From: Oopsacas minuta
Taxonomy: Eukaryota > Porifera > Hexactinellida > Lyssacinosida > Leucopsacidae
Assembly (NCBI GenBank): GCA_024704765.1
Contig: JAKMXF010000360.1
Coordinates: 1 to 59,933, forward strand
Reading direction: 5' to 3'
DNA: 59,933 bases
The notes beneath the pieces were generated by a model. That model ran no database searches. It was not told where the DNA came from and was given only the letters and a program-made list of their open reading frames with translations. Below are positions 43,771 through 55,808 of this stretch, piece by piece (positions within the stretch are counted from its first letter, which is position 1; the number at the start of each line of letters is the position of its first letter). Both the position numbers and the translations under genes were made by a program.

Positions 43771-45650
43771 AAATAATAAGTTAGATTGTATTTTGTGAGT
43801 CATGTGAATAATAGTTGATTTAAACATTACATCATCATAGTAAACAGAAGAATAGAATGTTGGTATGAATATTAAGCAATTGTTGATTTATATACAGATA
43901 CATATTTCTAATCATTCTCAATATATTTTGACAAGATACAAAGATGAAAATTTCTCCTACTGAAAGTGAATAACCCACTGTGAAACTCCATTGCAAAATA
44001 ACAAGTGTTCATCGTTAATAATGTGGAAGTGTGCGAAAACCACATAACTCACATTCCATAAATGTTTTAGGTAGGGTAGTATGATCAAATTCACTCCAAT
44101 CAAATGACTTCTCATCCAACAATAAACATTTTCGTAGTCTTACTCTAACGGATAATGAGATCAAAAAACCCAATGGACCTAAGTTGCAGGACCCGAGCTG
44201 GCAGCCAACAGCCTTATATTATGGTTGTTTATGATCACCTTGAAAAATGGAAACAACACAAACCACTCAAACTGAACAATTTCTCTAATAAATAAGGCGT
44301 TGAAAATATTCACTCACCGTAAACTAGTAGTAAGGCCAAGGAGAGGGGGAAGAAGACGAGACGGTTACTTGGGGTCCCGGACTTTGGTGGTTTCCCGAGG
44401 CCACCAAAGACTCAAAATTTAGAATGCAATCCTAGACACTCTTCTGTAATCCTACCATTCTACTATGTCATGGCCATTGATTTACGAGTATTGATATCTA
44501 TCCATAGCATTCTAATACAGTGAAACCTCCGTTAGTGAACCCCTCTGGTAGTGAACACCTCGCATTAGCGAACAAAAATGATATCACTATACAAAGCTAT
44601 GCTTGGTTAACTGAATTAAGTAGGTGGTTACAACGTTTTTTGAAAACAGCGATTAACCGGTTAACTGCAGCAATTATTCCTATATATCTAATCAACGAAG
44701 TTTGGTGACAAAATTAGAAAATATCAATAGATATAATACATATGCATTGTTGATGCGATTGTAACTTACTAAACTTTTGAAATTTATGAATACAAACCTA
44801 AATATAACTTCCCATAAATACCTAACTAGCGGAAATCGGGTATATTTAATTTGGCGGACGCTGCATTAGGTTGAATTTCGATGTTATCGATAGATCGAAT
44901 ATACTGATTGAATAATAAATGAATAATTTTGAAAAACATAATTATTCGTATTATCTATCATAATGCTTTGTACGAGGGTTTGTTTTACGTACGTTACGTA
45001 TCTCGGGGATTTGTGTGTGCCAACGTATGGTGTATGTTTTGTTTTTGTTGATTTTTGTGTGCCTATTTGTTCTATATGTTCTATTTGTATGTTTGTTTCA
45101 TGTCAGTGTTGTGTCAGTTCTACAGGTTTTCTGGTTTTTATCATTGGTAGAAGTTATGAAGTGTTGTTTTGTCATGTATTATGTAGTGCTGGTTCATCTT
45201 CTGCAGTCTATTTCGCCATACACTTTCCTTTGGAACTTGGCTTTTGAAGGGTGTGCAAAAATACATAACAAAGTAGCGCATTTAGAGCCTCTAAGATGTC
45301 CACAGATCCCTCTGACGGGTTGGATCATCTGCTCGGAAATACCTCCCTTCACTCACTTGACTGGAACGTAATGCCAAAGAGGTAACTGCCTTGCATTTGG
45401 TCTTCAATTCGTGCACCTCTGAATTGTATTCTTCAACAGCATGATTATGGGCTGATTTAGGAGTGACTATGTTCGATTCGTTGTTAAATATATTCGTCCC
45501 TTTACAAGCTTTTGTAATATTTTGACTTCGTGTATTTGTTCACCTTTCCACACGAAACCAGACAAAAGTGTCACTAAATGCTTCCTATTCAAATAAATGT
45601 AAGTATAAATGTAGTTGGCTAAATGGTATATCAAAGGAAGTTTATGAAGG
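43771..45650. other. No gene recognised; pogo-like end and GT-rich tract
   Basis: CAGTGAAACCTCCGTTAGTG at 44519 is a typical pogo/Tigger-type terminus, without an identified partner. A 9-bp stem hairpin CTTTGGTGG/CCACCAAAG lies at 44382-44409. 44960-45200 is strongly G+T-rich on the plus strand, giving long but meaningless Val/Phe/Cys-rich open frames. Confidence 0.45.
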
Positions 45651-45833
45651 AATTCGATCGATTGACAACATAGCTCAAATAAAGTCGATCTACCGACAAA
45701 ATAGATATAATATATTCTGTCTATCGACAACATAGCTAAAATAAATTCTACCTATCGACAACAATAGCTAAATAGAACTTGATCTATCGACAACATAGCT
45801 AAAGTAGAATTCGATCAATCGATAACATCAAAA
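45651..45833 (+). repeat. Minisatellite, about six units of 30-34 bp
   Basis: Units carry the core CTATCGACAACATAGCTAAA followed by an AT-rich link and TTC; they start near 45651, 45685, 45715, 45746, 45779 and 45810. The units differ by several substitutions and short indels, so the array is old. Not coding. Confidence 0.8.
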
Positions 45834-45974
45834 TTCTACCTAATGCATAAGCCCCAAAATTTTGTACTGTTCAAAATTAGAAACACTGAATATATTGGGA
45901 AAATGACACTATCGAGCTAACCGAATATATTTTGTCATAGCGGTTGACTGGATGTAGCGGCGGTTAACCAGCAA

Positions 45975-45997
45975 CCGACTAACCGAATCTAGCCCTG
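45975..45997 (-). repeat. Possible hAT-like terminus
   Basis: Read on the minus strand from 45997: CAGGGCTAGATTCGGTTAGT. It resembles a DNA transposon end; no partner was found. Confidence 0.3.
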
Positions 45998-46141
45998 CAC
46001 TATGATATAATAGATTTAGAGTGTAGAAATTAATACTTCTAGTAATCTTGAAGTGTTGTTATCATACGCGATAATTATAAGTTTATCTATTTCCTTTATA
46101 ATAGTTACCTCATTGCATATTTTTGTATAGTACTATGCTAG

Positions 46142-47273
46142 TAATTGAGATATCGCAGCAAAGAAAATAACATTCTGGAGTAGAGAAGAGGAAACAAAAG
46201 AAAGAGACGTTCAGATTGGTGGGCGTACTCTCTCTGAGCTCGGAGTAATTAGTATTCATAACCAGGAGTTAATCACTGGAAATATACAAGACAATATCAG
46301 AAAGAGTCACGACATTGAGGATCTTCATTCTCTGAGAGCAGGTCACAAATCACATCCTACCAAATTATCCGATGATTGCATCGGAAAAGGTGTTTCAACA
46401 TATGTACTAGCGAAAGATGAAAAATGTAGAGACAGAGCTGAGAAGCTGGATTATGCGTAGCGAAATAAAGGAGCAATAGTTTGCTTCCAATGTGTACCAT
46501 TTTAGCGAGTTTCGGATATTAGAAACTGGGTCAAAGACGATAAGTTTTAGCATCGATTAAGGATGGGGAGCAGATAGAAAATGAAAACCTCTATACATTA
46601 TGATCCCAGAGCATGCCAACAACACAACTATTGCTATATATAATGGAGGGAATTAGAACGAAATTGAATGAAAACAAAGGCATTGATGATGAATTACAAT
46701 CTAAGATAGAAGCGGAAGTTGAAAAATTGAAGATTATCTTAACTGGAATCTTAGATGTGACGATATAATTGAGAGAGAGAGCACTGGCTTTCAGAGGTTC
46801 GGCCTAACGTGTGGGCAATATTCATAATGGGAACTTTCTTGGTATTCTCGAGTTAATCTCGCACTATGATCGTATTTTTCGTGAGCACTTTCTAATGTTC
46901 AGAATTCACATGAGAGAGGCAGCGCTTAGAAGCACATCATTTGTCTGGTACGCCCGAAAATGAATTTATCTCATTGTGTGCAAGAAATCGCATCTTTGGT
47001 CAATTGCGAGATTCCAAATATTACTCAATCAAAGTTGACCCGACGCCTCATTCAAGCCACAAAGAGCAGACCACATTTATCCTTCGTTACCTCATGAAAG
47101 AAAACGGAATCTTCTCAGTTATTGAAAGATTTCTACAATTTTCCGATTGTAGAAACAAATCTGGAGAAGATATTGCATTGCCAATTGTACAAACTCTCCA
47201 AGAATTCCAAATAGCAATTAGGGATTATAGCAGACAAGGATATAACTACGTGGCATACATGCTCGGAAAGTAG
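46142..47273 (+). pseudogene. hAT-like (DUF4371/ZMYM1-type) transposase, N-terminal and middle relic
   Basis: The clear part is 46775-47273. One frame reads LAFRGSA, then GNFLGILELISHYDRIFREH; the next, from 46941, reads LSGTPENEFISLCARNRIFG, YYSIKVDPTPHSSHKEQTTF (Asp of the DxTP block), LRYLMKENGIFSVIERFLQF and YSRQGYNYVAYMLGK. These are the DUF4371 landmarks LAFRG, GNFL, DSTPD and QGYDNA, here partly altered. Upstream, 46148-46460 is a 105-codon open frame (KKITFWSREEETKERDVQIG) followed by IVCFQCVPF, possibly the zinc-finger portion; I do not recognise it with confidence. The protein ends at 47273, where the family continues for a further 300 residues. Confidence 0.7.
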
Positions 47274-47394
47274 AATTGAGTTCAAAACCACATACTTGAC
47301 TTAAATTCATTCGCCATAATTTCACCATTTGGTTTTCACTCATAAAAATTTGTGGAACAGACTCAACTTTATGTTATAGACATGCTATAACATA

Positions 47395-48631
47395 CAGGGT
47401 GTCAATTAAGTTCTGGTACATAGTAAAATTGGCATAACTTCCAAAGTAGTTGAGCGATTAAGCTAATAATTTCGAAATCTACTTACACATTAGTCATGAT
47501 AAATTAACAGCATTGATTATTGCATATAGCCACCTTTCTTCTTAACTACGCCCTAAGTCGTCCCTTAAACTGGTGTATAGAATCTCGCAGCTCCTCTTGA
47601 GGCATTTTTTGCCATTCCCGAATGAGGGCGTTGCGTAGAGATTTAAACTCTTGAGGCTTTGCACACCCCCATAGAGAATAGTCAAGTGGGTTAAGATCTG
47701 GACTTGAGGGTGCCACTCTTGCTTTGAAATAACTTCAATATTTTTAGTCCGTAACGGCTTTTGAGGCGTGGGCAGGGACAGAATCCTGCTGGAAGATACA
47801 GTCCTCGTTTTGGAATAAGTTTAATCCGGTAAGTTTCACTTCTGATTCCAAGACTAGTCCTCTGTAAGTTTTTGAGTCAATCTTTACCCCCTGGGGGAAA
47901 AAGATTAGATGTGTATGACAGTTGGCAGACACACCGGCCCATGCCATCAAATATTTGGGGTTTTGGACCCGATCAACGGACTTTTCTTCCTCATTGATGC
48001 TTTTAGATGATGGAGCGAGGATACGATCATTCTGGGAATTATGTGCCTCCTCAACTGTAAAAATTTTCTCGTCTGAAAATAGTATGTTATTTTGAGCACC
48101 CAATAAGACCCGGAATAGAAGGTTTTCGATCTTTGAAATCTTTTCTGCCTTAGAGCTGGAGTTAGATGGTGTACTATTTGCCGTTTCAAAGACTTTAGTG
48201 CTAGGTCATTACGTACCACTCTTCTAACGGATTCGTGACTAATTGAAAAATCATGAGCCATTTTTCCGATAGACCGCCACCGATTACGGGTAATCCGACT
48301 CGCTATCTTTTTCTTGAGCTGCGGGGTGGAAACTGATGTCGGACGTCCACTTCTTGGGTGGTCTAGCAAAGAACCAGTATCCTTATATCGCTAGATGGCA
48401 CCATAAATCAGTTGCCGATTGACTAATTCATTCTTCAGGTCGCGTAAAATTTCTTTCTGAGACTTACTAGCCATAGATGATTCAATTATTCTTGATCGAA
48501 TTGCCGCCATCGGCCGGGATTCTGAAGTTTGCAGAGAATTTGGATAATAAATGAATATTTCAACAACATAACCTACGCAAACATTTAGCAACTGTTTAAA
48601 ATATGGTTCGATAATAATTGTTGACACCCTG
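47395..48631 (-). mobile_element. DD37D (maT-like) transposon, both ends present
   Basis: CAGGGTGTCAATTAAGTTCT at 47395 and, reversed from 48631, CAGGGTGTCAACAATTATTA share the first 11 bp; TA flanks both (47393-47394, 48632-48633). The length is 1237 bp. The inverted repeats are much shorter than in the nested relative at 26806-28085. Confidence 0.9.
47560..48510 (-). pseudogene. DD37D (maT-like) transposase, broken
   Basis: The N-terminal frame (near 48510) reads AAIRSRIIESSMASKSQKEI and LRDLKNELVNRQLIYGAI, then a stop and HPRSGRPTSVSTPQLKKKIA, RSIGKMAHDFSISHESVRRV (second helix-turn-helix). After a slip near 48110: NNILFSDEKIFTVEEAHNSQ (first catalytic Asp), LMAWAGVSANCHTHLIFFPQ and CIFQQDSVPAHASKAVTD (second Asp). 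A stop and slip then precede SSPDLNPLDYSLWG (third Asp, about 47700). The coding frame therefore has at least three breaks. An Asp rather than Glu in NPLDYS identifies the DD37D group. Confidence 0.87.
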
Positions 48632-48633
48632 TA

Positions 48634-50435
48634 CCTTCGCGTTATCCAGATTGTGTATAACCTTTATCGGCCAATCCTACAAGATGGAATATATACTAGA
48701 TGAAATAAGTGGTACATTAAACTGGCTATCTGGTACAAGATGAACCGATAGAGTGGCTAGTGTTCGACCGTTTTCGAAATCTCTTCAGGGTCACGTGTTA
48801 CTCTTGAGAAACTACAGACTTAAAATCTAACCACAAACAAGAGATGTGGATGGTGTACTTAGGTAGTAGTAAACATTCTCAGTTTACAACTGTTATAATG
48901 TCATCAATATGGCTAAAGATTCTAATAGAGATCGACAACGCGAATGAAGTAACTCAAGTTCGGGAACTACAATTGATGTCGAGGTGAGCAACATTAGGTT
49001 GCTCCTGCAATAGACATTTCTTCTGAGTTTCCAACCGAATTAAAAGAAGCATCTTTGAAATTATTTTGGAATCTGTACTTAGTGGAATTTGACTGAGTTT
49101 TACATCTGCTGAGAACATAAACATTATATTTTGTATTTTGTGGGAAATTTTGTGCATGCTAATAATATCAATAAAAATTATCTACTCATAGGAATAATTT
49201 GATAACATTTTCGACAAGTCAGGGAGGTGATTGAGATCGCCTTAGATAATCTTGTTGTATATCGGGCCCGATAAAATATTAAAACCTAAGCGGGAAAATC
49301 AAAATATCTAGACATGTTTCAAGTCTTCACTCGTAAAGAGGGGCCCCCGAAATGTATTGTCTCAGGGCCTCTTGCTGGCTATCCGTAGTACTGCTAGGTA
49401 GTAAAACATTTGGTTTCCAGCCGTAACATCCAAGAATGAGGAACTGGGATAACCATTTCAATTTATCTTGAGTTAGATGTAACTGATAAAACCTCATGGA
49501 AATTTGACTATTCAGGAAGAAATCTGAACAATTTCAAACTTTCAGAAATCGATAAGGCCGTAGGAGCCAGCACATCAATATTACAATTATATAAATCGAG
49601 ATAGTGAGATGTCATGAATGCCGCAGCAATCATTGTTAATTTCCTACGTCCCTATATATAAACTTGTATTTCTTCATACACGTGTTCGAGATAATAGGAG
49701 TTGACATTATACGATTAAAGGAAGAATATTAAGCTCGAATTTAGCCCTAAACATAAGGTAAATATTTCCGTATCTTTTTGTTGAATGCGGGCAAATATCA
49801 GTATGAACTTACCAGCCCTCTAGATATTTAATTGAAATAGCGGATAGAGGTTCCAGCGATTTCACAAATGTTGTTTCGTACACTGCTCATAACTATGATT
49901 GAAAGCTGCATCTGTCACCTATACATGTATCAATCCCTATGCATATATTTGCCTTTATCGTAGCTAGACATTATAAAATTTATCAAGTATTCGGGTTAAA
50001 AGAAACGCTTAAGCCCTTTTGGAAATAATGAGAGGTTTCCTGAATTAATTATCCTTTCGGAATGTGGTGGAAATTATGTGAATCTTATATATGAAACCAC
50101 ATTCAAAAGAATGAGTGTGTACTCATATGCAAGGAATTCTATTCTAGGCCATTCCTTAGCTTGTTGGTGTTTATTTATATGACAATTTATTAAGATAGAT
50201 ATAATCATAGAACTAAATATGGTCAATATCACCCTGTCGAATGGGTTAACAAATATACTATCATACACTTGAATAGAAAAATAACAAGCTAAAAGACTTG
50301 AAAGGGAAGTCGGATATCTTGGTTTGCAACAGCTTGGAGACCCTGCGATCACCCACGAGGTGTTCATAGGCGCTCAGATCCATCGATCCGTTCATAATTC
50401 CTGTTTCACCTAGACCCGTAGCGTACGGAGAAGCG
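48634..50435. other. No gene recognised
   Basis: No family, RNA gene or repeat supported; open frames are short and of random composition. Confidence 0.4.
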
Positions 50436-50439
50436 ATTC

Positions 50440-50911
50440 GATGGCCTGAGCGAGACCGAGGTAGAGGAGGGAATAGGTGTTAGCTCCTTATCAGCCCCAT
50501 AGTTAGTGTCTATCTTCAGCGTATCCTCCTCTTTGATCGAGATTATCATCTTTCAGGGCCTTTGAAATCCTCCAGCCCAGCGCGAGAGCCTAATCCTTAG
50601 CCAATTGTCGCAACATGGGACTGGTCACAGTCTCACCTTGTTCTCGCGCAAATCTTAGAAATCCCACCACCAACTCCTCGATTTCTCCATATTTAGTTCC
50701 ACCTTCACGCGCTTGCGCTTGGAGCCAATTCTTGCGCAGCCTGATGCACTTTATCTTTGTTCTTTTTGAACATCTCGATAGAGCTAGTATCCACTCCGAA
50801 ATGTTCAGCCACCTTCCGAAGACAACTGCAGGGCTGCCTCAGCATATCTAGAACTGCCTTGAGTTGCTCACATGTTAGCAGAGAGTATTTGGGATCCGAC
50901 TTATGTGCCAT
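50440..50911 (-). pseudogene. pogo/Tigger-like (CENP-B-type) transposase, N-terminal fragment
   Basis: ATG 50911 opens MAHKSDPKYSLLTCEQLKAV, LRKVAEHFGVDTSSIEMFKK and NKDKVHQAAQELA, a psq/CENP-B-type helix-turn-helix. After a slip near 50710, KYGEIEELVVGFLRFAREQG and VTSPMLRQLAKD, a stop, ALALGWRISKAL correspond to the second (HTH_CENPB) domain. No DDE catalytic region follows below 50440. A terminus-like CAACGGGCGTTCAAAAACTT, read on the minus strand from about 51197, could be its upstream end. Confidence 0.7.
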
Positions 50912-52148
50912 GAAAGACTAACAATAAACTTGGTATTAATAAATGCTCGAAATCTAAGACAGTTTCGGCCCGGTACGATGGAGGTATTTCTAAGGGATGG
51001 AATCAAATACCAGGGGCTGTGTCTCAGTAAGAGGGTTTCCCGATAAGCGGTAGTGCACATTAATCGTAGCAGAATAATTCTGGTAGATCTAGATAGACGA
51101 TCGTATAAGCTTCATTGTAAATTTAGAGCTAATGTATAAATTACATTCGAGATCAAATAAGAGGATGAGGTCGGTAAGTTTTTGAACGCCCGTTGTATAT
51201 AGGCATTTTCTCATAATATCCAATGTTATCAATATGATTATGTATCTCATAATTCAAATAAATATACCCCTCTAATACAGATAATGCTTCAAAGATGCAT
51301 CTTTGTGTTAAGAAGGGCAATACCATTGGATTTCACAGCTAATTGGCGAATTCCTCATCACATCTATATAGTCATGCAATTGCCAATACTTGTTGTCAAT
51401 CTTTTCAATGTGTTAAAATTAAACAGCATCCAAAAGTTTCATTTGTGAAACCCAATGAAATTTTGGACAAACTCCCTGGATAAGTTCCAGTTATTTCAAA
51501 ATTACTATATACTTTAGCATTTTGGGTATAATTTGCATCAAAATATGTCTATAATGAATACACTGCGCTCCAAATGAAACAAGTGTGAGGGATGATAAAA
51601 ATTGTCCGTAATGTGAAACATAAATTCTGATGTAGCAATTGTTTCTTGTTCTTCCTTATTTCGTCTGCCTATATTAAATTTTCATTGATCGGACATATTT
51701 ATGATTACCATTGAGTTGTGGCGTGCTCGCATTGGATTGCACTGTCTTCGCAATGGCCTAATTGTTCCAAAACTTCATTTGAATCTCTCATTTGTCTCAT
51801 TTCGTAGTAATTATGCTTATTTCCCCTAAAGAACAATATTTTAATATTAATGTACTATCTTGTACCGAATATGAAACTTGAGTTGGAGTGATTGGTCCTG
51901 GGTTTATCTCGATGCCACCAATGAAGAGCAGAATTGAAAGTACACAGGCGCACAGAGTAGATATAAGTATAGGCAACCTAACGTTAGAGTTTTCTCTTGA
52001 TCTGGTTCCGAAATATTATCATATATACAGCCTATCCGACGGATTCCGGTCATCCTTTGGTTGCCGTTTTGGTAACGTTAGACTGTATTTATATACAAAT
52101 AGAATAATAATAAGGGCCCAATAAAATGTGTTTACGTCCATGATTACA
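50912..52148. other. No gene recognised; one transposon-like end near 51197
   Basis: AT-rich; open frames (for example 51888-52124, plus) have no recognisable domain. Confidence 0.4.
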
Positions 52149-52399
52149 TACAGGGGGACAGTAAAGTTCAGTTACACTATAATTTGTGAATAACTCCGCA
52201 ACTATTTAATTGATATAATTCAAATTTCTCTTGAATATTAGGTAATATAGTACCGAATGATTTTGCAAAAATAACATTCAATATAGCCACCCGGATTCGT
52301 AACTACGGAAGGCATTCGTATCCTAAATTTTAGGACTTCGGTTCGCGGGTTTTCTTGTGGCATGCTATTCCATTCTCTGGCTGATGCGTTCAGTAGCGA

Positions 52400-52791
52400 T
52401 CTCAAAACATTTATGGGGTTCACCACAAGCCCTCTCCTTTAAATTACCCCACAATAGAATAATCCAGCGGATTGTAGTCAGAGGTGGAAGGTGGCCATTC
52501 CGTCTTTGACAAAAACTTGTTATTCCGCCCTCTGAGCCAGGACTGAGTCGCTTTTGAGGCACGATGAAGATGAGTCTGTTGGAATATCCATTCCTGATTT
52601 TTGAAAGGCGACGACCTGTATCTTTGAGTTCCGACTCGAGGATTAGCTTCCTGTACGTTCTGAGTCTATTTTTACTCTTTTCGGGATAAAAATCAGATCT
52701 GTCCTCGATTTCACCGTAACTGCTTTCCAAACCATAACAGATTGATGTTTCTGGACTCGATCAACAAATTTAACCTTTTCAGGGATGTCTT

Positions 52792-52833
<42 letters not shown>

Positions 52834-53322
52834 ATAAATCTTGTCATTTTGACGATTCGTGGCTTCCTCCACAGTGAAGAGCTTTTCATCGGAAAAATGA
52901 ATTTGTTCAAAATCTTGGGATGCGAGCCGCTGGAGGAGCACCTTGTATCTTTCGAGTCTCTTTTGATGAATTGATGGTGTCAGATGATGTATCATCATTC
53001 TGGAGAAATTTTAGTCCCAAGGCCTGAAATCCGAGTTTTCTAAGCGATTCACTGTTAATTTCCGATTCCTTGGCAATTTTTCGCATCGAGCGGCTGGGAT
53101 TTCACCCAACTCGACTTCTCACTGCCTTCCTGAGTCGGATGGATCTAGCGGTGGGTGGTCTCCCTGAACGAGCCTTGTCATCCCACTAGTCTCCCTAAAT
53201 ACCTTTATGGTTCGATACACCAGTATTCTATTCACTTCCTCTAGTTTAAGCTTCTTCAAAATTTCTGTTGGTGCATTACCAGAAAAATAGTGAATAATGA
53301 TTTTGGAACTTGCATCTACCAT
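52400..53322 (-). pseudogene. DD37D (maT-like) transposase, broken and expanded
   Basis: The N-terminal frame from 53322 reads MVDASSKIIIHYFSGNAPTE and RILVYRTIKVFRETSG; a slip follows. From 52998: MMIHHLTPSIHQKRLERYKV and IHFSDEKLFTVEEATNRQND (first catalytic Asp), then a run of 14 Leu encoded by a TAG/CTA microsatellite. Further downstream, frames give QKSDLYPEK-like and YRKLILESELKDTGRR segments (52640-52560), then degraded matches to the second and third Asp blocks. The leucine run lies right after the first catalytic block, where relatives have a short polar loop. Confidence 0.82.
52792..52833 (+). repeat. (TAG)14 microsatellite inside a transposase
   Basis: 42 bp of uninterrupted TAG, read as CTA (Leu) codons on the coding minus strand. 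Being perfect, it is probably recent and length-variable. Confidence 0.97.
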
Positions 53323-53486
53323 GATGTATGAAAATGTACTAGACGCTAAACTGTATCAAATGCTATTGTAACTCGACTATAACCAAGTAAAGTTAACGAA
53401 CAAAGACTAGTGATTAAGGTTACACTGTAAACATAGTAGTCAGCGACTGTACAATCATTGTAACAGAACTTAATTGCCACCCTGTA

Positions 53487-54472
53487 TATTAATTTTGTCT
53501 CTAGAATTACCATGGGACATCAGGCTAATGATATGTGAAATGGTCTCCACAGTTCATTCTTTTGAAGCTCTCATCAGCAAGTTAATCAGCGGGTCTTATC
53601 CATATACACTACATCGGCGAATGTAATTGTTATCCCATAATTTAATAGTTCAGTATGCTGTAAATATATATAGATATAAAATATAAGGTCTTGTATAAAG
53701 TACAGAACAAAATTTGGCATAAGGGAACCAGTTGCTGGATCTCAGGATTAGAAGATGAGATAATACATTCTCTGTTTATGTTATTGACTAATAAATTAAG
53801 TGATAGGATAAAGTATTCTCCTGCTTGACAGACTTATCTTTGATGTCAATAATTCAATTCCGAATACCTACATTGTTGAAAAGTGGTTCATACATGTTAA
53901 ATCAAGCTTTGAAGTGGAAGATGCAAGTAGCATGTGTAATATATGTATTACACACACTATCGAAGTTTTCGTACAGTATATTGGAATCATTCGTTGTGTA
54001 AAATCAATAAGATAACTGATACTTGTATATTGGTGATAAATGGTTGGTATTTTATAATTGTTTAACAAATGGATTAAAATAGCTCTGGATACTAGATCTC
54101 AATTTATCTCTTTGAACCATCTTGAGGAAGAATTTTATAATATGAGAGTGGTATGATAATACTATAACATCTAATTATTTGTGTAAATTGATGCTGTTAT
54201 TGCTTGTGTAAGTATACAACTCTTTTCTGTGTAATTTAATACTGAATATTATCCCTATGAATGTATTTCAGATATTATCAGTATAAATGTTGGTATAATA
54301 TTATGTATGTGTACAGTATTGCATCTACGTAATGTTCAGTTTCAAATTTATAGAAGGATTGAATATGATTTTTACTTTTAGCATTACACATTCAGAATTA
54401 CAATAATGAACTGGAACTTTGGATTCTAGATACTTAAAGCTGAAATATCATTTCTAAAGATATTTACAAATA
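53487..54472. other. No gene recognised
   Basis: AT-rich spacer between two transposons, no supported feature. Confidence 0.4.
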
Positions 54473-54474
54473 TA

Positions 54475-55806
54475 CTAGGGCGTTCAATAAGTCTTGCGGG
54501 TGATATGATAGGATATGATACAAACACTATACACACTAATTCACTATATTATTTATTCAAAGTAATCCCCTCCTGCAGATACATAAAGTTTTAACCTTTC
54601 CACCCACTTGTAAAACACATTTCTGTACTCTTCTTCTGGGATGGATTTGAAGTACTGGTACAGACCCGTTCCGAGTCCTTGTAATGTGCTAAAATCTTTG
54701 CCTTGAAGGTAGATTTTAAGCTTGGAGAATAGCCCAAATCACACGGAGCTAGGTCTAGTGAGTAAGGTGAATGGGGAAGTTATTCTAAACCTTCTACATC
54801 CAAGAAATTGTGGTAAGCTTAGCAGTATGGGAACTGGCGTCATCAATTAAAATCTTCATTCCTCGAGTTCCGGTTTTCGGGCGGTACTTTTCTATATTGT
54901 TTATCAAGTTTGGAAGCACTTGCTGTGTAAAGAAAGTAGCAGTAACAGCCTCGCCACTCTCACAAGGTAATTGTAAGACAATTCCATGACTACTGAAGAA
55001 GATGGTATACATAATCTTAGGTTTTCTGAAGTCGGGCCTAGGAATTTTCGCCGGTTGTTCGTCGCCCCTCACCCATGATCGCTTCTTATACTTGCTATAT
55101 GGTGTTGAATAGTATACCCACGTCTCGTCACCAGTACTAATTTCTGTTAGGCGTCTAGAATCGCAGTTTTCATAAGTTTCCAAAGGTTTGTGGCAATATT
55201 CAGTCGTACCAACCTTTGATACTCACTGAACTTATGCGGGACTCATTTCCCACAAATCGATCGGTAGCCAAGCTCAGTCGTCAGAATTATGTGAATAGCT
55301 CCCGATGAAATCTCCATACTTTGTTCTAACTGATTGACAGTAATGCACTTGTCTTCCATGACCATACTTTCAATGAGTGCGATATTCTCTGAAGTGGTGG
55401 CGGATACCGGTCTTCCAGATCGAGGCAAATCTGTGACATCAGCATCACCAGATCTAAAACGGGCAGCCCATCGCTCTCCAGTAGATCTGGAAGGGCAATC
55501 CACGCACACTACCCCCTGTAACTCGCTGAAGATCTGTACGGGCTGGATCTTGAGTATTGTGCGAAACTCTATGTAAGCTCGCCATTTGAGGTTGAAATTA
55601 TCATCCTTAGAAGCCATAAATTCAACAGTGGGGATAAATTATCTACACGTAACTATCTCAAAAATTCATAATTTGTATTGAATAAGCTTGAAACTTTCAG
55701 CATATGGAGTTTAACTATATGGGCTTATAATATATGAAAGTTAGATTTATCACTTGACTAATTCCTAAGATATATCATGACCAGCAAGACTTATTGAACG
55801 CCCTGA
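54475..55806 (-). mobile_element. mariner (DD34D), copy B, uninterrupted
   Basis: The ends CTAGGGCGTTCAATAAGTCT (54475 on) and, reversed from 55806, TCAGGGCGTTCAATAAGTCT are near-perfect inverted repeats with TA outside (54473-54474, 55807-55808). It is 1332 bp and nearly identical to copy A (26717-29327) over the shared parts. The flanks differ completely, so it is a separate insertion, not a segmental duplication. Confidence 0.97.
54553..55617 (-). pseudogene. mariner transposase of copy B, same lesions as copy A
   Basis: ATG 55617 to TAA 54555-54553 spans 355 codons, the normal mariner length. The first 124 codons are open (MASKDDNFNLKWRAYIEFRT to GYRSICGK), then TGA as in copy A. The block with STGDETWVYYS and ILIDDASSHTAKLT is open in another frame, and a TAA precedes LPHSPYSLDLAPCD. 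In this copy the Asn after the second catalytic Asp has become Asp (LIDD instead of LIDN). In the first 124 residues the copies differ at four positions (I/V, L/V, V/A, I/T). The natural end, GGDYFE then TAA, is preserved here. Confidence 0.93.
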
Positions 55807-55808
55807 TA

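Larger units (their letters stand above)
52151..53484 (-). mobile_element. DD37D (maT-like) transposon with internal microsatellite
   Basis: CAGGGGGACAGTAAAGTTCA at 52151 and, reversed from 53484, CAGGGTGGCAATTAAGTTCT are inverted repeats. TA flanks both (52149-52150, 53485-53486). The length is 1334 bp. Confidence 0.92.

Noticed and set aside
44963-45371. Two overlapping long open frames rich in Val, Phe and Cys
   Set aside because: They follow from a G+T-rich strand bias; no domain, no splice context and no codon bias.
50074-50367. 97-codon minus-strand open frame with hydrophobic stretch
   Set aside because: No recognisable family and no conserved motif; hydrophobicity follows from AT-rich codons.
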